Position numbers and translations under genes: made by a program
Source of the DNA: an uncultured Bacteroides sp.
GTDB lineage: Bacteria > Bacteroidota > Bacteroidia > Bacteroidales > UBA932
Assembly: GCA_900543205.1 (NCBI GenBank)
Contig: UQQM01000051.1
Coordinates: forward strand, 1-6,777
Direction of reading: 5' to 3'
DNA length: 6,777 nucleotides
Notes under the pieces: model-generated
Seen by the model: the letters and a program-made list of their open reading frames with translations, nothing else
The model's database searches: none
What the model was told of the DNA's origin: nothing
In this document: in pieces, positions 1 through 6,148 of the stretch
Layout of the letters: every line of letters starts with the position of its first letter
Position numbering within the stretch: the stretch's first letter is position 1

Positions 1-402
1 CAATTGCGCCTCGCAGACGAAAAAAGTCTGCTCAGCGTCAATTCAGTCCGCTCGGCAACCCCGTCCTACTATTCTTTGTATTGCACATTTTAGCCGTTCT
101 TTATAACAGGAATTGCTGAAAATCGGGGTAATTCATACCGTTCAATGGTTCACTCTGCCCGGGGAACGATGGGGAAATTGGCCGGACATCAAAATACTTG
201 TGAGCGGGACATTTTCCGAAATCGTGCACACACGGCTGTCCATGGCTGATTTTGCAATCCGCCGGGCTCACAAGTCGACCTTGGAAGAGCGACATGTGCG
301 AGCACAAATCTTAAAACGTTCTGACTATCAATTACTTGACCATTTTCTCAGCGCACATGTTTTTGCGCTGAACATGATTCAGTCCTGCTATGATTTGCAA
401 TC
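1..402. repeat. ~400 bp direct repeat, copy A (may extend past the left edge)
   Basis: This segment matches 628-1027 along its whole length with small indels, roughly 85% identical by eye. It contains a perfect 6 bp hairpin (GCAGAC, 7-base loop, GTCTGC at 13-31), a perfect 9 bp inverted pair CTTGTGAGC/GCTCACAAG (197-205 with 266-274), and a GCGC-type hairpin at 350-369. Open frames exist across it (for example 113-589 plus and 101-307 minus), but the second copy breaks them with a 1 bp deletion and stop codons, so I see no conserved protein. It could be a structured non-coding repeat or the remnant of a mobile element. The left end is unknown because it starts at the window edge. Confidence 0.85.
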
Positions 403-627
403 TGGCAGCCCCGGCTTTCGTTCTGGCGGATTTTTATCCGCCGCTTTGTTTCGTGAAATTCATCGGTTTCACTTTGGCAGTTTCCAGGACGTTCAAGAAA
501 GTGTCGATGTAGCCAATGGAAGGAATTCGGTTCCATTTGTGCGAATCACCCCTCTTCCATGCGTGTGCGGAGGGTTTAACCGTAGCTGATGAATTTCACG
601 TTCCGCAGTCCTTCCACCTCGCGGCTG
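403..627. other. Unique spacer between the two ~400 bp repeats
   Basis: No recognisable gene is seen here; short frames on both strands resemble nothing I know. The one structural element is a perfect 7 bp hairpin, GGCGGAT-TTTT-ATCCGCC at 425-442, without a following T-run, so it is not a good intrinsic terminator. Match to the repeat stops at about 402 and resumes at 628. Confidence 0.5.
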
Positions 628-1027
628 CAATTGCGCCTCGCAGACGAAAAAAGTCTGCTCAACATCAATTCAGCCCGCTCGGCAAGACCATTGCCACTCT
701 ATGTATTGCACAATTCAGCCGTACTTTATAACAGGAATTGCTGAAAATCGGGGGAATTCATACCATTCAATGGTTCGCTCTACCCGGGAACGATGGGATA
801 ACTAGCCGGACATCAAAATACTTGTGAGCGGGACGCCTCCCGAAATCGTACCTACACGGCTGTCCAAGGCCGATTTTGCGATCCGTCGGGCTCACAAGTC
901 GGCCTTGGAAGGGCGACATGTGCGAGCGCAAATCTTAAAAACGCTCTGACTGTCAATTACTTGAATATCTCCTCCACGCACATGTTTTTGTGCTGAACAT
1001 GATTCAGTTCGGCTATGATTTGCAATC
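628..1027. repeat. ~400 bp direct repeat, copy B
   Basis: This is the second copy of the element at 1-402. It keeps the GCAGAC/GTCTGC hairpin (640-658) and the CTTGTGAGC/GCTCACAAG pair (821-829 with 890-898). It also has a perfect 10 bp inverted pair CCAAGGCCGA/TCGGCCTTGG (864-873 with 899-908), which is degraded in copy A, and a GCACA/TGTGC hairpin (978-993) where copy A has AGCGC/GCGCT. Relative to copy A it carries a 1 bp deletion near 785 and in-frame stops, which argues against coding. The boundary with unique sequence is clear on both sides. Confidence 0.85.
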
Positions 1028-1158
1028 AGGCTTAATTTCGGACTTACGTCCCGGCAGAATGCAAATTACTCCGGAATTGGCTGCCAACAACCGTCAGGTC
1101 CAGTTAAGCTGGCAATGCTGACAGGATCACAGGTTTCTTTAGGTCACCGAGCCGGGAC
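1028..1158. other. Intergenic sequence with no recognised element
   Basis: This stretch lies between the end of repeat copy B and the first 69 bp repeat. I see no gene, promoter or terminator that can be supported. Confidence 0.4.
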
Positions 1159-1227
1159 GCGGACTGCGAGCGAGGGAGGCTAGCCCCCCGTTTTTCGCCT
1201 CGCGAGCCGCAGTGCCGCGTCCGGCGT
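1159..1227. repeat. 69 bp REP-like palindromic repeat, copy 1
   Basis: These 69 bases are identical to 1503-1571 in the same orientation. The unit lies within an imperfect palindrome: the left arm (1156-1180, beginning GACGCGGACTGCGAG) pairs with the right arm (1197-1221, ending GCAGTGCCGCGTC), around a GC-rich loop containing GGCTAGCCCCCCG and five Ts. It is much more GC-rich than the flanking sequence. Form and size recall REP-type intergenic repeats, but no transposase is visible and I cannot assign a known family. Short frames running through it on the minus strand look like chance translations. Confidence 0.85.
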
Positions 1228-1502
1228 TTGTCGATTACAAAACAAGTTGGCTTGATGAGAACGTACCATGCTTCAAGACAAGAATTGCTGAAAATCGGGA
1301 CATAGTTCTGCAATCCACCTTCACGGGCAAACCCTGTTGCAGGACCACACAGAGCGCATCTTCTACTGAAGTGGAAGGAAAAGGTGCCCACCTCCAACGG
1401 TGAACCCCCTCACAGGGGCTTCAGACAACGATTGCTATAAAAGGTGAATTGCAGAACCGAGCCACGTAATTCGGCATGTTTAACGGACTACCGGAGCCGG
1501 CT
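1228..1502. other. Spacer between the 69 bp repeats, with a short third copy of a repeat motif
   Basis: No gene is recognised. The 18-base string GAATTGCTGAAAATCGGG at 1282-1299 is also present in both ~400 bp repeats (110-127 and 735-752), so it may be a fragment of that element. A small CCCC/GGGG hairpin lies around 1405-1418. Nothing else stands out. Confidence 0.5.
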
Positions 1503-1571
1503 GCGGACTGCGAGCGAGGGAGGCTAGCCCCCCGTTTTTCGCCTCGCGAGCCGCAGTGCCGCGTCCGGCGT
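1503..1571. repeat. 69 bp REP-like palindromic repeat, copy 2
   Basis: These bases are identical to 1159-1227 and in the same orientation, starting 344 bases further on. Sequence similarity continues only weakly outside the 69 bases, so the unit boundaries are sharp. The perfect identity contrasts with the diverged ~400 bp repeats and suggests recent spread or selection on the element. Confidence 0.85.
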
Positions 1572-1688
1572 CTGCCGTCAGCAACTAGGCGAGCATAGGC
1601 ATTCTGATGTAGGCAGGCGGCAGGGCGCCGCGCACAATAAGGATTTGTGACCCAAAAGCCGGGTTTGACCACACGGAATAACAATGGC

Positions 1689-1727
1689 AAAAGGGGCTGA
1701 CCCGGATATTAAGGTCAAGCCCCTTTC
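1689..1727 (-). terminator. Probable terminator downstream of glnN
   Basis: The arms AAAAGGGGCTGACC (1689-1702) and GGTCAAGCCCCTTTC (1713-1727) form a stem of about 13 pairs with one bulged base and a 10-base loop. Read on the minus strand it lies 34 bases after the glnN stop codon and is followed by a short TTTT, as expected for transcript release. A weaker poly-T on the plus strand leaves bidirectional action possible. The 5' arm can also pair perfectly with GGTCAGCC at 1733-1740, an alternative and less stable fold. Confidence 0.7.
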
Positions 1728-1761
1728 TTAGTGGTCAGCCATCGGCCGTCCCTATTGCTGT

Positions 1762-3936
1762 CTAGCTGATGAACAGCAGCTCGCGGTACTTGGGCAGCGG
1801 CCACATCTTGTTGTCCACAATGTCCTCGAGCTTGTCGATGGGCATGCGGATGTCGTTCAGGCTTTCCGCAATCTCGTGGTACGCGACAGCCTTTTCGTAG
1901 ATGTCCTCGATTGCGTTCGCCCGCTTGCGCGCCTCCTTCATCGCGGCGGCTTTCTGGTGAATCTCCTCCACGTAGGAATTGATCTTGTCGAGCAGATCCA
2001 GCTCATACGAGCATTTCGAGGTATCGCCGAAGATTTCCTTGCTCAGCGCGATGTCCTTGAGCAGCTTGGTCTTGTATTCGAGGACCGCCGGTATGATATG
2101 GTTCGTTGCCATCCTGACCATCACGCGGGATTCAATCTGTACCTTCTTGCAGTATGTCTCCCATTTGACCTCGTTGCGCGCCTCCAGTTCCTTCTCGCTG
2201 TAGACTCCGGTGGAGGTGAACATGCTGATGGACTCGGGCTTGACGAAATCCCTGATCATCTCGGGGACGCTGGTCTCGACGTCGAGTCCGCGGCGTTCGG
2301 CCTCTTTCTTCCATTCATCGGAATATCCGTTGCCGTCGAAGCAGACTACGTCGATTACGGAGGCGATGATGGGTTTGAGAGTGTCCATGACGGCCACGTT
2401 TACCGCTTTGCCCTTGGCGAGCTCCCTGTCGACTCCGGCCTTGAAGAGCTTAAGCTGTTCAGCCACGGCCGCGTTGAGCGTGGTCATCGCCCCGGCGCAG
2501 TTGGCGCTGGAGCCGACAGCCCTGAATTCGAAGCGGTTGCCCGTGAACGCGAAAGGAGATGTCCTGTTGCGGTCGGTGTTGTCCACGAATATTTCCGGAA
2601 TCTCGATCAGCCCCACGCTCTTCCCCTTCTTGCCGGAAATCTCAATCGGAGTGTCGGAAGGCACCTCGAGCAGCTTGCGCAGCACGTTGGTCATCGTGGA
2701 GCCGAGGAAGGCTGAGACGATAGCGGGAGGAGCCTCGTTGGCACCGAGCCTGTGGGCGTTGGTCGCGGAGGCTATGGACGCCTTCAGGAGTGCGTTGTGC
2801 TTCTGCACTGCCGCGAGCACGTTCACGAAAAAGGTGATGAACTGGAGATTGCTGTTCGGATCCTTGCCGGGAGCGAAGAGCTGTACTCCGGTGTCGGTGC
2901 CGAGCGACCAGTTGTTGTGCTTGCCCGAACCGTTCACGCCCTCGAAGGGCTTCTCATGGAAAACCACCACGAAGCCGTGCTTGCGGGCTATCTTGTTCAT
3001 GAGGTTCATCACAATCTGGTTCTGGTCGTTCGAGAGGTTGGTCTCGCCGTATATCGGAGCGAGCTCGAACTGGTTGGGTGCGACTTCGTTGTGACGGGTC
3101 TTGAGAGGGATTCCGAGGCGGTGTCCGGCTATTTCCAGCTCTCTCATGAACGCCGCCACGCGGGTCGGGATGGAGCCGAAATAATGGTCGTCAAGCTGCT
3201 GGTTCTTCGAAGAATTGTGCCCCATCAGGGTGCGGCCGGTAATCATCAGGTCGGGCCTTGCGGAATACAGGGACTCGTCGACCAGAAAATACTCCTGCTC
3301 CCAGCCGAGATAGGAATAGACCTTGCGCACGGAAGGGTCGAAAAGGTGGCAGACCGGCAGCGCCGCCTCAGACACGGCCTTGAGAGCGCGCTTGAGCGGG
3401 GTCTTGTAGTCAAGAGCCTCACCGGTATAGGAAATGAAGACGGTAGGGATGCAGAGCGTGTCGTCCTGGATATATACGGGCGATGTCGGGTCCCATGCGG
3501 TGTACCCCCTGGCCTCGAAGGTGGCGCGTATGCCTCCGCTGGGGAAAGAAGACGCGTCCGGCTCCTGCTGTACGAGGTCCTTGCCGCTGAAACTCTCGAT
3601 GACGCCTCCCTTGCCGTCGTAGTCTATGAGCGAGTCATGCTTTTCCGCAGTGCCTTCGGTGAGGGGCTGGAACCAGTGGGTGATATGCGTCACACCGTTT
3701 TCCATCGCCCATTCCTTCATGCCGCGCGCTACGCCGTCGGCAGTCTTGCGGTCGAGGGGGATGCCGTTGTCAATGCACTCCAGAAGGCCTTTCAGGCTTT
3801 CCGCATCGAGGTACTTGTGCATCTTCGGACGGTCGAACACGAGCTCTCCGAAATAGTCGGAGGTCTTTCTCGAAGGACTCTCCACTTTCACAGCCTTCTT
3901 TTCGAAGGATTCCTTTACCAGATCAAATCTATCCAT
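1762..3936 (-). CDS. glnN: Type III glutamine synthetase (GSIII)
   Basis: The 724-residue cytoplasmic enzyme condenses glutamate and ammonia to glutamine with ATP, the central nitrogen-assimilation step. Length fits the GSIII family (about 725-730 residues), not the ~450-470 residues of GSI. Visible motifs in order are WEQEYF (about 212-217, metal/glutamate binding), NEVAPNQFELAP (283-294), NGSGKHNNWS (335-344, active-site loop and ATP region) and NRTSPFAFTGNRFEFRAVGS (457-476, with the catalytic arginines). GSIII enzymes form large double-ring oligomers and are typical of Bacteroidota. The ATG at 3936 gives the expected N-terminus; there is only a weak AAAAG-like stretch before it. It is transcribed alone, ends at the hairpin near 1689-1727, and is preceded by a leader with a Gln-rich peptide and a terminator, so attenuation by glutaminyl-tRNA supply is the likely control. 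No GSI-type adenylylation is expected. Confidence 0.97.
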   Translation of the reverse strand: MDRFDLVKESFEKKAVKVESPSRKTSDYFGELVFDRPKMHKYLDAESLKGLLECIDNGIPLDRKTADGVARGMKEWAMENGVTHITHWFQPLTEGTAEKHDSLIDYDGKGGVIESFSGKDLVQQEPDASSFPSGGIRATFEARGYTAWDPTSPVYIQDDTLCIPTVFISYTGEALDYKTPLKRALKAVSEAALPVCHLFDPSVRKVYSYLGWEQEYFLVDESLYSARPDLMITGRTLMGHNSSKNQQLDDHYFGSIPTRVAAFMRELEIAGHRLGIPLKTRHNEVAPNQFELAPIYGETNLSNDQNQIVMNLMNKIARKHGFVVVFHEKPFEGVNGSGKHNNWSLGTDTGVQLFAPGKDPNSNLQFITFFVNVLAAVQKHNALLKASIASATNAHRLGANEAPPAIVSAFLGSTMTNVLRKLLEVPSDTPIEISGKKGKSVGLIEIPEIFVDNTDRNRTSPFAFTGNRFEFRAVGSSANCAGAMTTLNAAVAEQLKLFKAGVDRELAKGKAVNVAVMDTLKPIIASVIDVVCFDGNGYSDEWKKEAERRGLDVETSVPEMIRDFVKPESISMFTSTGVYSEKELEARNEVKWETYCKKVQIESRVMVRMATNHIIPAVLEYKTKLLKDIALSKEIFGDTSKCSYELDLLDKINSYVEEIHQKAAAMKEARKRANAIEDIYEKAVAYHEIAESLNDIRMPIDKLEDIVDNKMWPLPKYRELLFIS

Positions 3937-3961
3937 AGGGCTTTTAAATTAAACTGTCAAC

Positions 3962-3991
3962 AAAAAAGGCCGGCCCGTGTGGGACCAGCCT
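3962..3991 (-). terminator. Intrinsic terminator inside the glnN leader (attenuator)
   Basis: On the minus strand AGGCTGGTCCC, loop ACAC, then GGGCCGGCCT forms a stem of about 10 pairs with one G-U pair and one bulged T, followed at once by six Ts (plus-strand A-run 3962-3967). It stands 25 bases upstream of the glnN start and downstream of the glnN promoter. Unless it is prevented from folding it should stop transcription before the gene. Its 5' arm is perfectly complementary over 8 bases to an upstream segment, which gives a built-in antiterminator. Confidence 0.85.
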
Positions 3992-4034
3992 GTTCTTCAT
4001 CATGAATGTCTGCCTGCATGTGTGCCGGCTGGTC
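3983..4034 (-). promoter_or_regulatory. Antiterminator pairing in the glnN leader
   Basis: GACCAGCC (minus strand, 4034-4027) is the exact reverse complement of GGCTGGTC (3990-3983), which is most of the 5' arm of the leader terminator. Pairing of the two would consume that arm and block the terminator. The upstream partner begins within the stop codon of the leader peptide, so a ribosome that reaches the stop would cover it and let the terminator fold. A local 6 bp hairpin, GTGCTG-ACCAGC-CGGCAC (4039-4022), competes for the same upstream segment. The pairing is seen directly; its use in the cell is inference. Confidence 0.7.
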
Positions 4035-4104
4035 AGCACGCAAAAAAGCACAGAACCTGTGACTGGCTCTGCTGCTGGCTCTGCTGCTGGCTACGTACGT
4101 TCAT
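4033..4104 (-). CDS. Glutamine-rich leader peptide of glnN
   Basis: This is a 23-codon frame with ATG at 4104-4102 and TGA at 4035-4033. The peptide begins MNVRSQQQSQQQSQSQ and ends in a short Val/Leu/Cys/Phe tail. Eight codons are CAG (residues 6-8, 10-12, 14, 16), eight of eleven positions in that stretch. It lies about 13 bases downstream of the predicted transcription start and ends directly at the antiterminator segment, followed by an intrinsic terminator and then glutamine synthetase. That order matches classical amino-acid leader peptides, whose codons match the product of the operon. The proposed role is as a translation sensor for charged tRNA-Gln; the peptide itself probably has no function. 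There is no clear Shine-Dalgarno sequence, which is usual in Bacteroidota. The alternative is that the CAG run is only a chance tandem repeat. Confidence 0.75.
   Translation of the reverse strand: MNVRSQQQSQQQSQSQVLCFFAC
4063..4092. repeat. 12 bp tandem repeat, 2.5 units, within the leader peptide
   Basis: On the plus strand the unit CTGGCTCTGCTG occurs at 4063-4074 and 4075-4086, and half a unit follows at 4087-4092. In the leader frame it encodes repeated Ser-Gln-Gln-Gln and supplies seven of the eight Gln codons. The unit is a multiple of three, so gain or loss of units would change the number of Gln codons without shifting the frame. Confidence 0.9.
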
Positions 4105-4123
4105 GCTGATAACTTTCTGACGG

Positions 4124-4154
4124 CGAATTTATAAAAAAATTTTCTTATAGCAAC
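4124..4154 (-). promoter_or_regulatory. Predicted Bacteroidota-type promoter of the glnN leader
   Basis: On the minus strand GTTG (4154-4151) is followed after exactly 19 bases by TAAATTCG (4131-4124), seven of eight to the -7 consensus TAnnTTTG, with an A/T-rich spacer. Transcription would start near 4117, about 13 bases before the leader peptide ATG and about 180 bases before glnN, a normal length for an attenuator leader. Confidence 0.6.
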
Positions 4155-4169
4155 GCCTGCGTAAAATTT

Positions 4170-4200
4170 TTTGCCTGCCGACAAGTATGTTGTATATTAG
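4170..4200 (+). promoter_or_regulatory. Predicted Bacteroidota-type promoter of nadE
   Basis: TTTG (4170-4173) is followed after exactly 19 bases by TATATTAG (4193-4200), seven of eight to TAnnTTTG. The start would be near 4207, leaving a very short leader of about 12 bases before the ATG at 4219. The box stands back to back with the glnN promoter, with only 15 bases between the two -33 elements. Confidence 0.6.
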
Positions 4201-4218
4201 CGCCCGAAAACAGGACTT

Positions 4219-6147
4219 ATGGAAAATTACGGCTTTCTGAGAGTGGCGGCGGCCATGCCGAAGGTGCATGTGGCCGACCCCGGATCCAATTGCAGGGAAA
4301 TTCTCGAACTTGTCAGGGATGCGGTGATTCGCGGCGTGTCCGTGGTCGCCTTCCCCGAACTGAGCATCTGCGGCTATACCTGCGCCGACCTCTTCGGACA
4401 GCAGACCCTGACTGACAGTTCCGAACAGGCTTCCGCCGACCTGGTGAGACTTTCCGCCGGAATGGACTGCGTCCTGATTTTCGGTGCGCCCATACGCTTC
4501 CGCGGACGCCTTTTCAACTGCGCCGTCATAGCCAGGGGCGGCAGAATCATCGGCATAGTCCCCAAAACCTACCTCGCCGGCAACGGCGAATTCTACGAGC
4601 CTCGCTGGTTCGAGTCGGCCGCACGGCTTCCGGAGGAATGCATAGGAATCGAGTACGCAGGCCAGAAGGACATCCCTTTCGGCACACGCCAGCTCTTCAA
4701 GGTGGGAGGTGCGCTTTTCGCCGTGGAGATATGCCAGGACCTCTGGTCCCCTGTTCCGCCGAGTTCATGGGCGGCTCTCGCGGGCGCGCAGCTCATCGTG
4801 AACCTCTCGGCGAGCAACGAGGTGCTGATGAAGCATGAATACCGCAAGCTGCTCGTCTCGGCCACCTCTTCCCGCCTTTTCGCCGCCTATCTGTACTGCT
4901 CATGCGGCTATGGCGAGTCTACCCAGGATCTCGTCTGGGCAGGTTCTTCCCTGATATACGAAAACGGTTCCTCGATAGCCGAGAACGAACGTTTCCGCCG
5001 CAGCTCGAACCTTCTGTGCGGCGATGTGGACATAGAGCGTCTCGACACCCTGCGGAGCAAGGAGAACTGCTACTGCTATGCTGGCCCCCTGCCCCGATTC
5101 GAGCCCAGGAATGCGGGAAGGGCCGCGCACACCGATTTCGGCGCTTCCCTGCTCCGTCATGTGGAGGCGCATCCTTTCGTCCCCCATGGCGACCCCGAGG
5201 CCCTGGCAGCCCGCTGCCGGGAGATACTGTCATCACAGATAGCAGGACTCGGCACAAGGCTGGAGCATATAGGCTGCAAGAAGGCCGTCATAGGCGTCTC
5301 CGGCGGACTGGACTCGACCCTGGCGCTGATAGTGACCGCCCTTGCGTTCGACGAGCTGGGGCTGCCCAGGAAGAATATCGTCACTGTGACCATGCCCGGC
5401 TTCGGCACGAGCGAACGCACCCATGACAACTCCGACCGGCTGATGGAGCTTTTCGGAACCGACCACCGCGAAATCTCGATACTGCCGGCCACCCGCCAGC
5501 ATTTCGCCGACATAGGCCAGGACGAGGATGTGCATGACCTCACCTACGAGAACAGCCAGGCCCGCGAGCGCACGCAGATTCTTATGGACCTTGCCGGCAA
5601 GGTGGGCGGCATAGTGGTAGGCACCGGCGACCTTTCGGAACTTGCGCTCGGCTGGTGCACCTACAACGGCGACCACATGTCGATGTACGGGGTGAACGTG
5701 AGCGTGCCGAAGACCCTCGTCCGCACACTCGTGGTATGGGCTGCCGACAACAGGTTCGCGGCTTCACCCGAACTCCGGAGCGTGCTCCTCGATGTGGCGG
5801 ACACTCCCATCAGTCCGGAACTGGTGCCTGTGGCCGATGACGGCAGCATCGCGCAGAAGACCGAAGACCTCGTCGGCCCCTACGAACTGCACGACTTCTT
5901 CCTGTACAACTTCTTCCGCTGCGGCTATCAGCCCCGCAAGATACTGTTCCTCGCCATGAAGGCCTTCGCAGGCACCTATGACGAGGATACCATAGCCCGC
6001 TGGCTTTCCAATTTCATGAGACGTTTCTTCACCCAGCAGTTCAAGCGCTCATGCCTGCCAGACGGCCCGAAGGTCGGCTCCGTGTCCCTCTCTCCCAGAG
6101 GCGACTGGCGCATGCCCTCCGACCTTGAGAGCTGGTGGAAGCTTTGA
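4219..6147 (+). CDS. nadE: Glutamine-dependent NAD+ synthetase
   Basis: The 642-residue cytoplasmic enzyme makes NAD+ from deamido-NAD+ (NaAD), ATP and the amide nitrogen of glutamine, the last step of NAD synthesis. The N-terminal nitrilase-like glutaminase domain (about 1-290) carries the triad Glu47 (FPEL), Lys116 (PKTYL) and Cys172 (EICQD). The C-terminal synthetase domain holds the ATP-pyrophosphatase loop SGGLDS (361-366), the GTGDLSELALGW segment and a normal end (LESWWKL). Length fits the two-domain bacterial family. Two spots in the glutaminase domain look unusual: LAGN after Lys116, where LPNY is common, and Gln173 after the catalytic Cys, where Glu is usual. The ATG at 4219 follows a weak AGGA three bases upstream and a good promoter. 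The gene is divergent from glnN and ends one base before the lysA stop codon on the other strand. Confidence 0.96.
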   Translation: MENYGFLRVAAAMPKVHVADPGSNCREILELVRDAVIRGVSVVAFPELSICGYTCADLFGQQTLTDSSEQASADLVRLSAGMDCVLIFGAPIRFRGRLFNCAVIARGGRIIGIVPKTYLAGNGEFYEPRWFESAARLPEECIGIEYAGQKDIPFGTRQLFKVGGALFAVEICQDLWSPVPPSSWAALAGAQLIVNLSASNEVLMKHEYRKLLVSATSSRLFAAYLYCSCGYGESTQDLVWAGSSLIYENGSSIAENERFRRSSNLLCGDVDIERLDTLRSKENCYCYAGPLPRFEPRNAGRAAHTDFGASLLRHVEAHPFVPHGDPEALAARCREILSSQIAGLGTRLEHIGCKKAVIGVSGGLDSTLALIVTALAFDELGLPRKNIVTVTMPGFGTSERTHDNSDRLMELFGTDHREISILPATRQHFADIGQDEDVHDLTYENSQARERTQILMDLAGKVGGIVVGTGDLSELALGWCTYNGDHMSMYGVNVSVPKTLVRTLVVWAADNRFAASPELRSVLLDVADTPISPELVPVADDGSIAQKTEDLVGPYELHDFFLYNFFRCGYQPRKILFLAMKAFAGTYDEDTIARWLSNFMRRFFTQQFKRSCLPDGPKVGSVSLSPRGDWRMPSDLESWWKL

Positions 6148-6148
6148 A

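Noticed and set aside
101..307. 68-codon open frame on the minus strand in repeat copy A
   Set aside because: In copy B the frame is broken by a 1 bp deletion near 785, and the substitutions between copies do not favour third codon positions.
425..442. Perfect 7 bp hairpin as an intrinsic terminator
   Set aside because: It has no T-run after the stem on either strand and no gene ending nearby.
113..589. 158-codon open frame on the plus strand (TTG start) in the first repeat
   Set aside because: It runs through the end of repeat copy A into unique spacer. The matching part of copy B has a 1 bp deletion and early stops, and the sequence resembles no family I know.
1159..1571. Possible CRISPR array
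   Set aside because: There are only two repeats of 69 bp separated by 275 bases, with no regular spacers and no cas genes.
1104..1690. Minus-strand frames of 97 and 89 codons sharing a common Arg/Ser/Gly-rich stretch
   Set aside because: The shared stretch is just the translation of the 69 bp palindromic repeat; the flanking parts are unrelated and show no domain.
2752..4005. 417-codon plus-strand frame opposite glnN, and other long frames at 1876-2715 and 2210-3094
   Set aside because: They are antisense to a full-length glnN with all family motifs. They are low-complexity mirror frames of a GC-rich gene and would also cross the glnN leader terminator.
4063..4092. CAG run as a plain microsatellite with no role
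   Set aside because: Not excluded, but less likely: it lies in frame in a short ORF just downstream of a promoter, ends at an antiterminator segment and precedes a terminator and glutamine synthetase.
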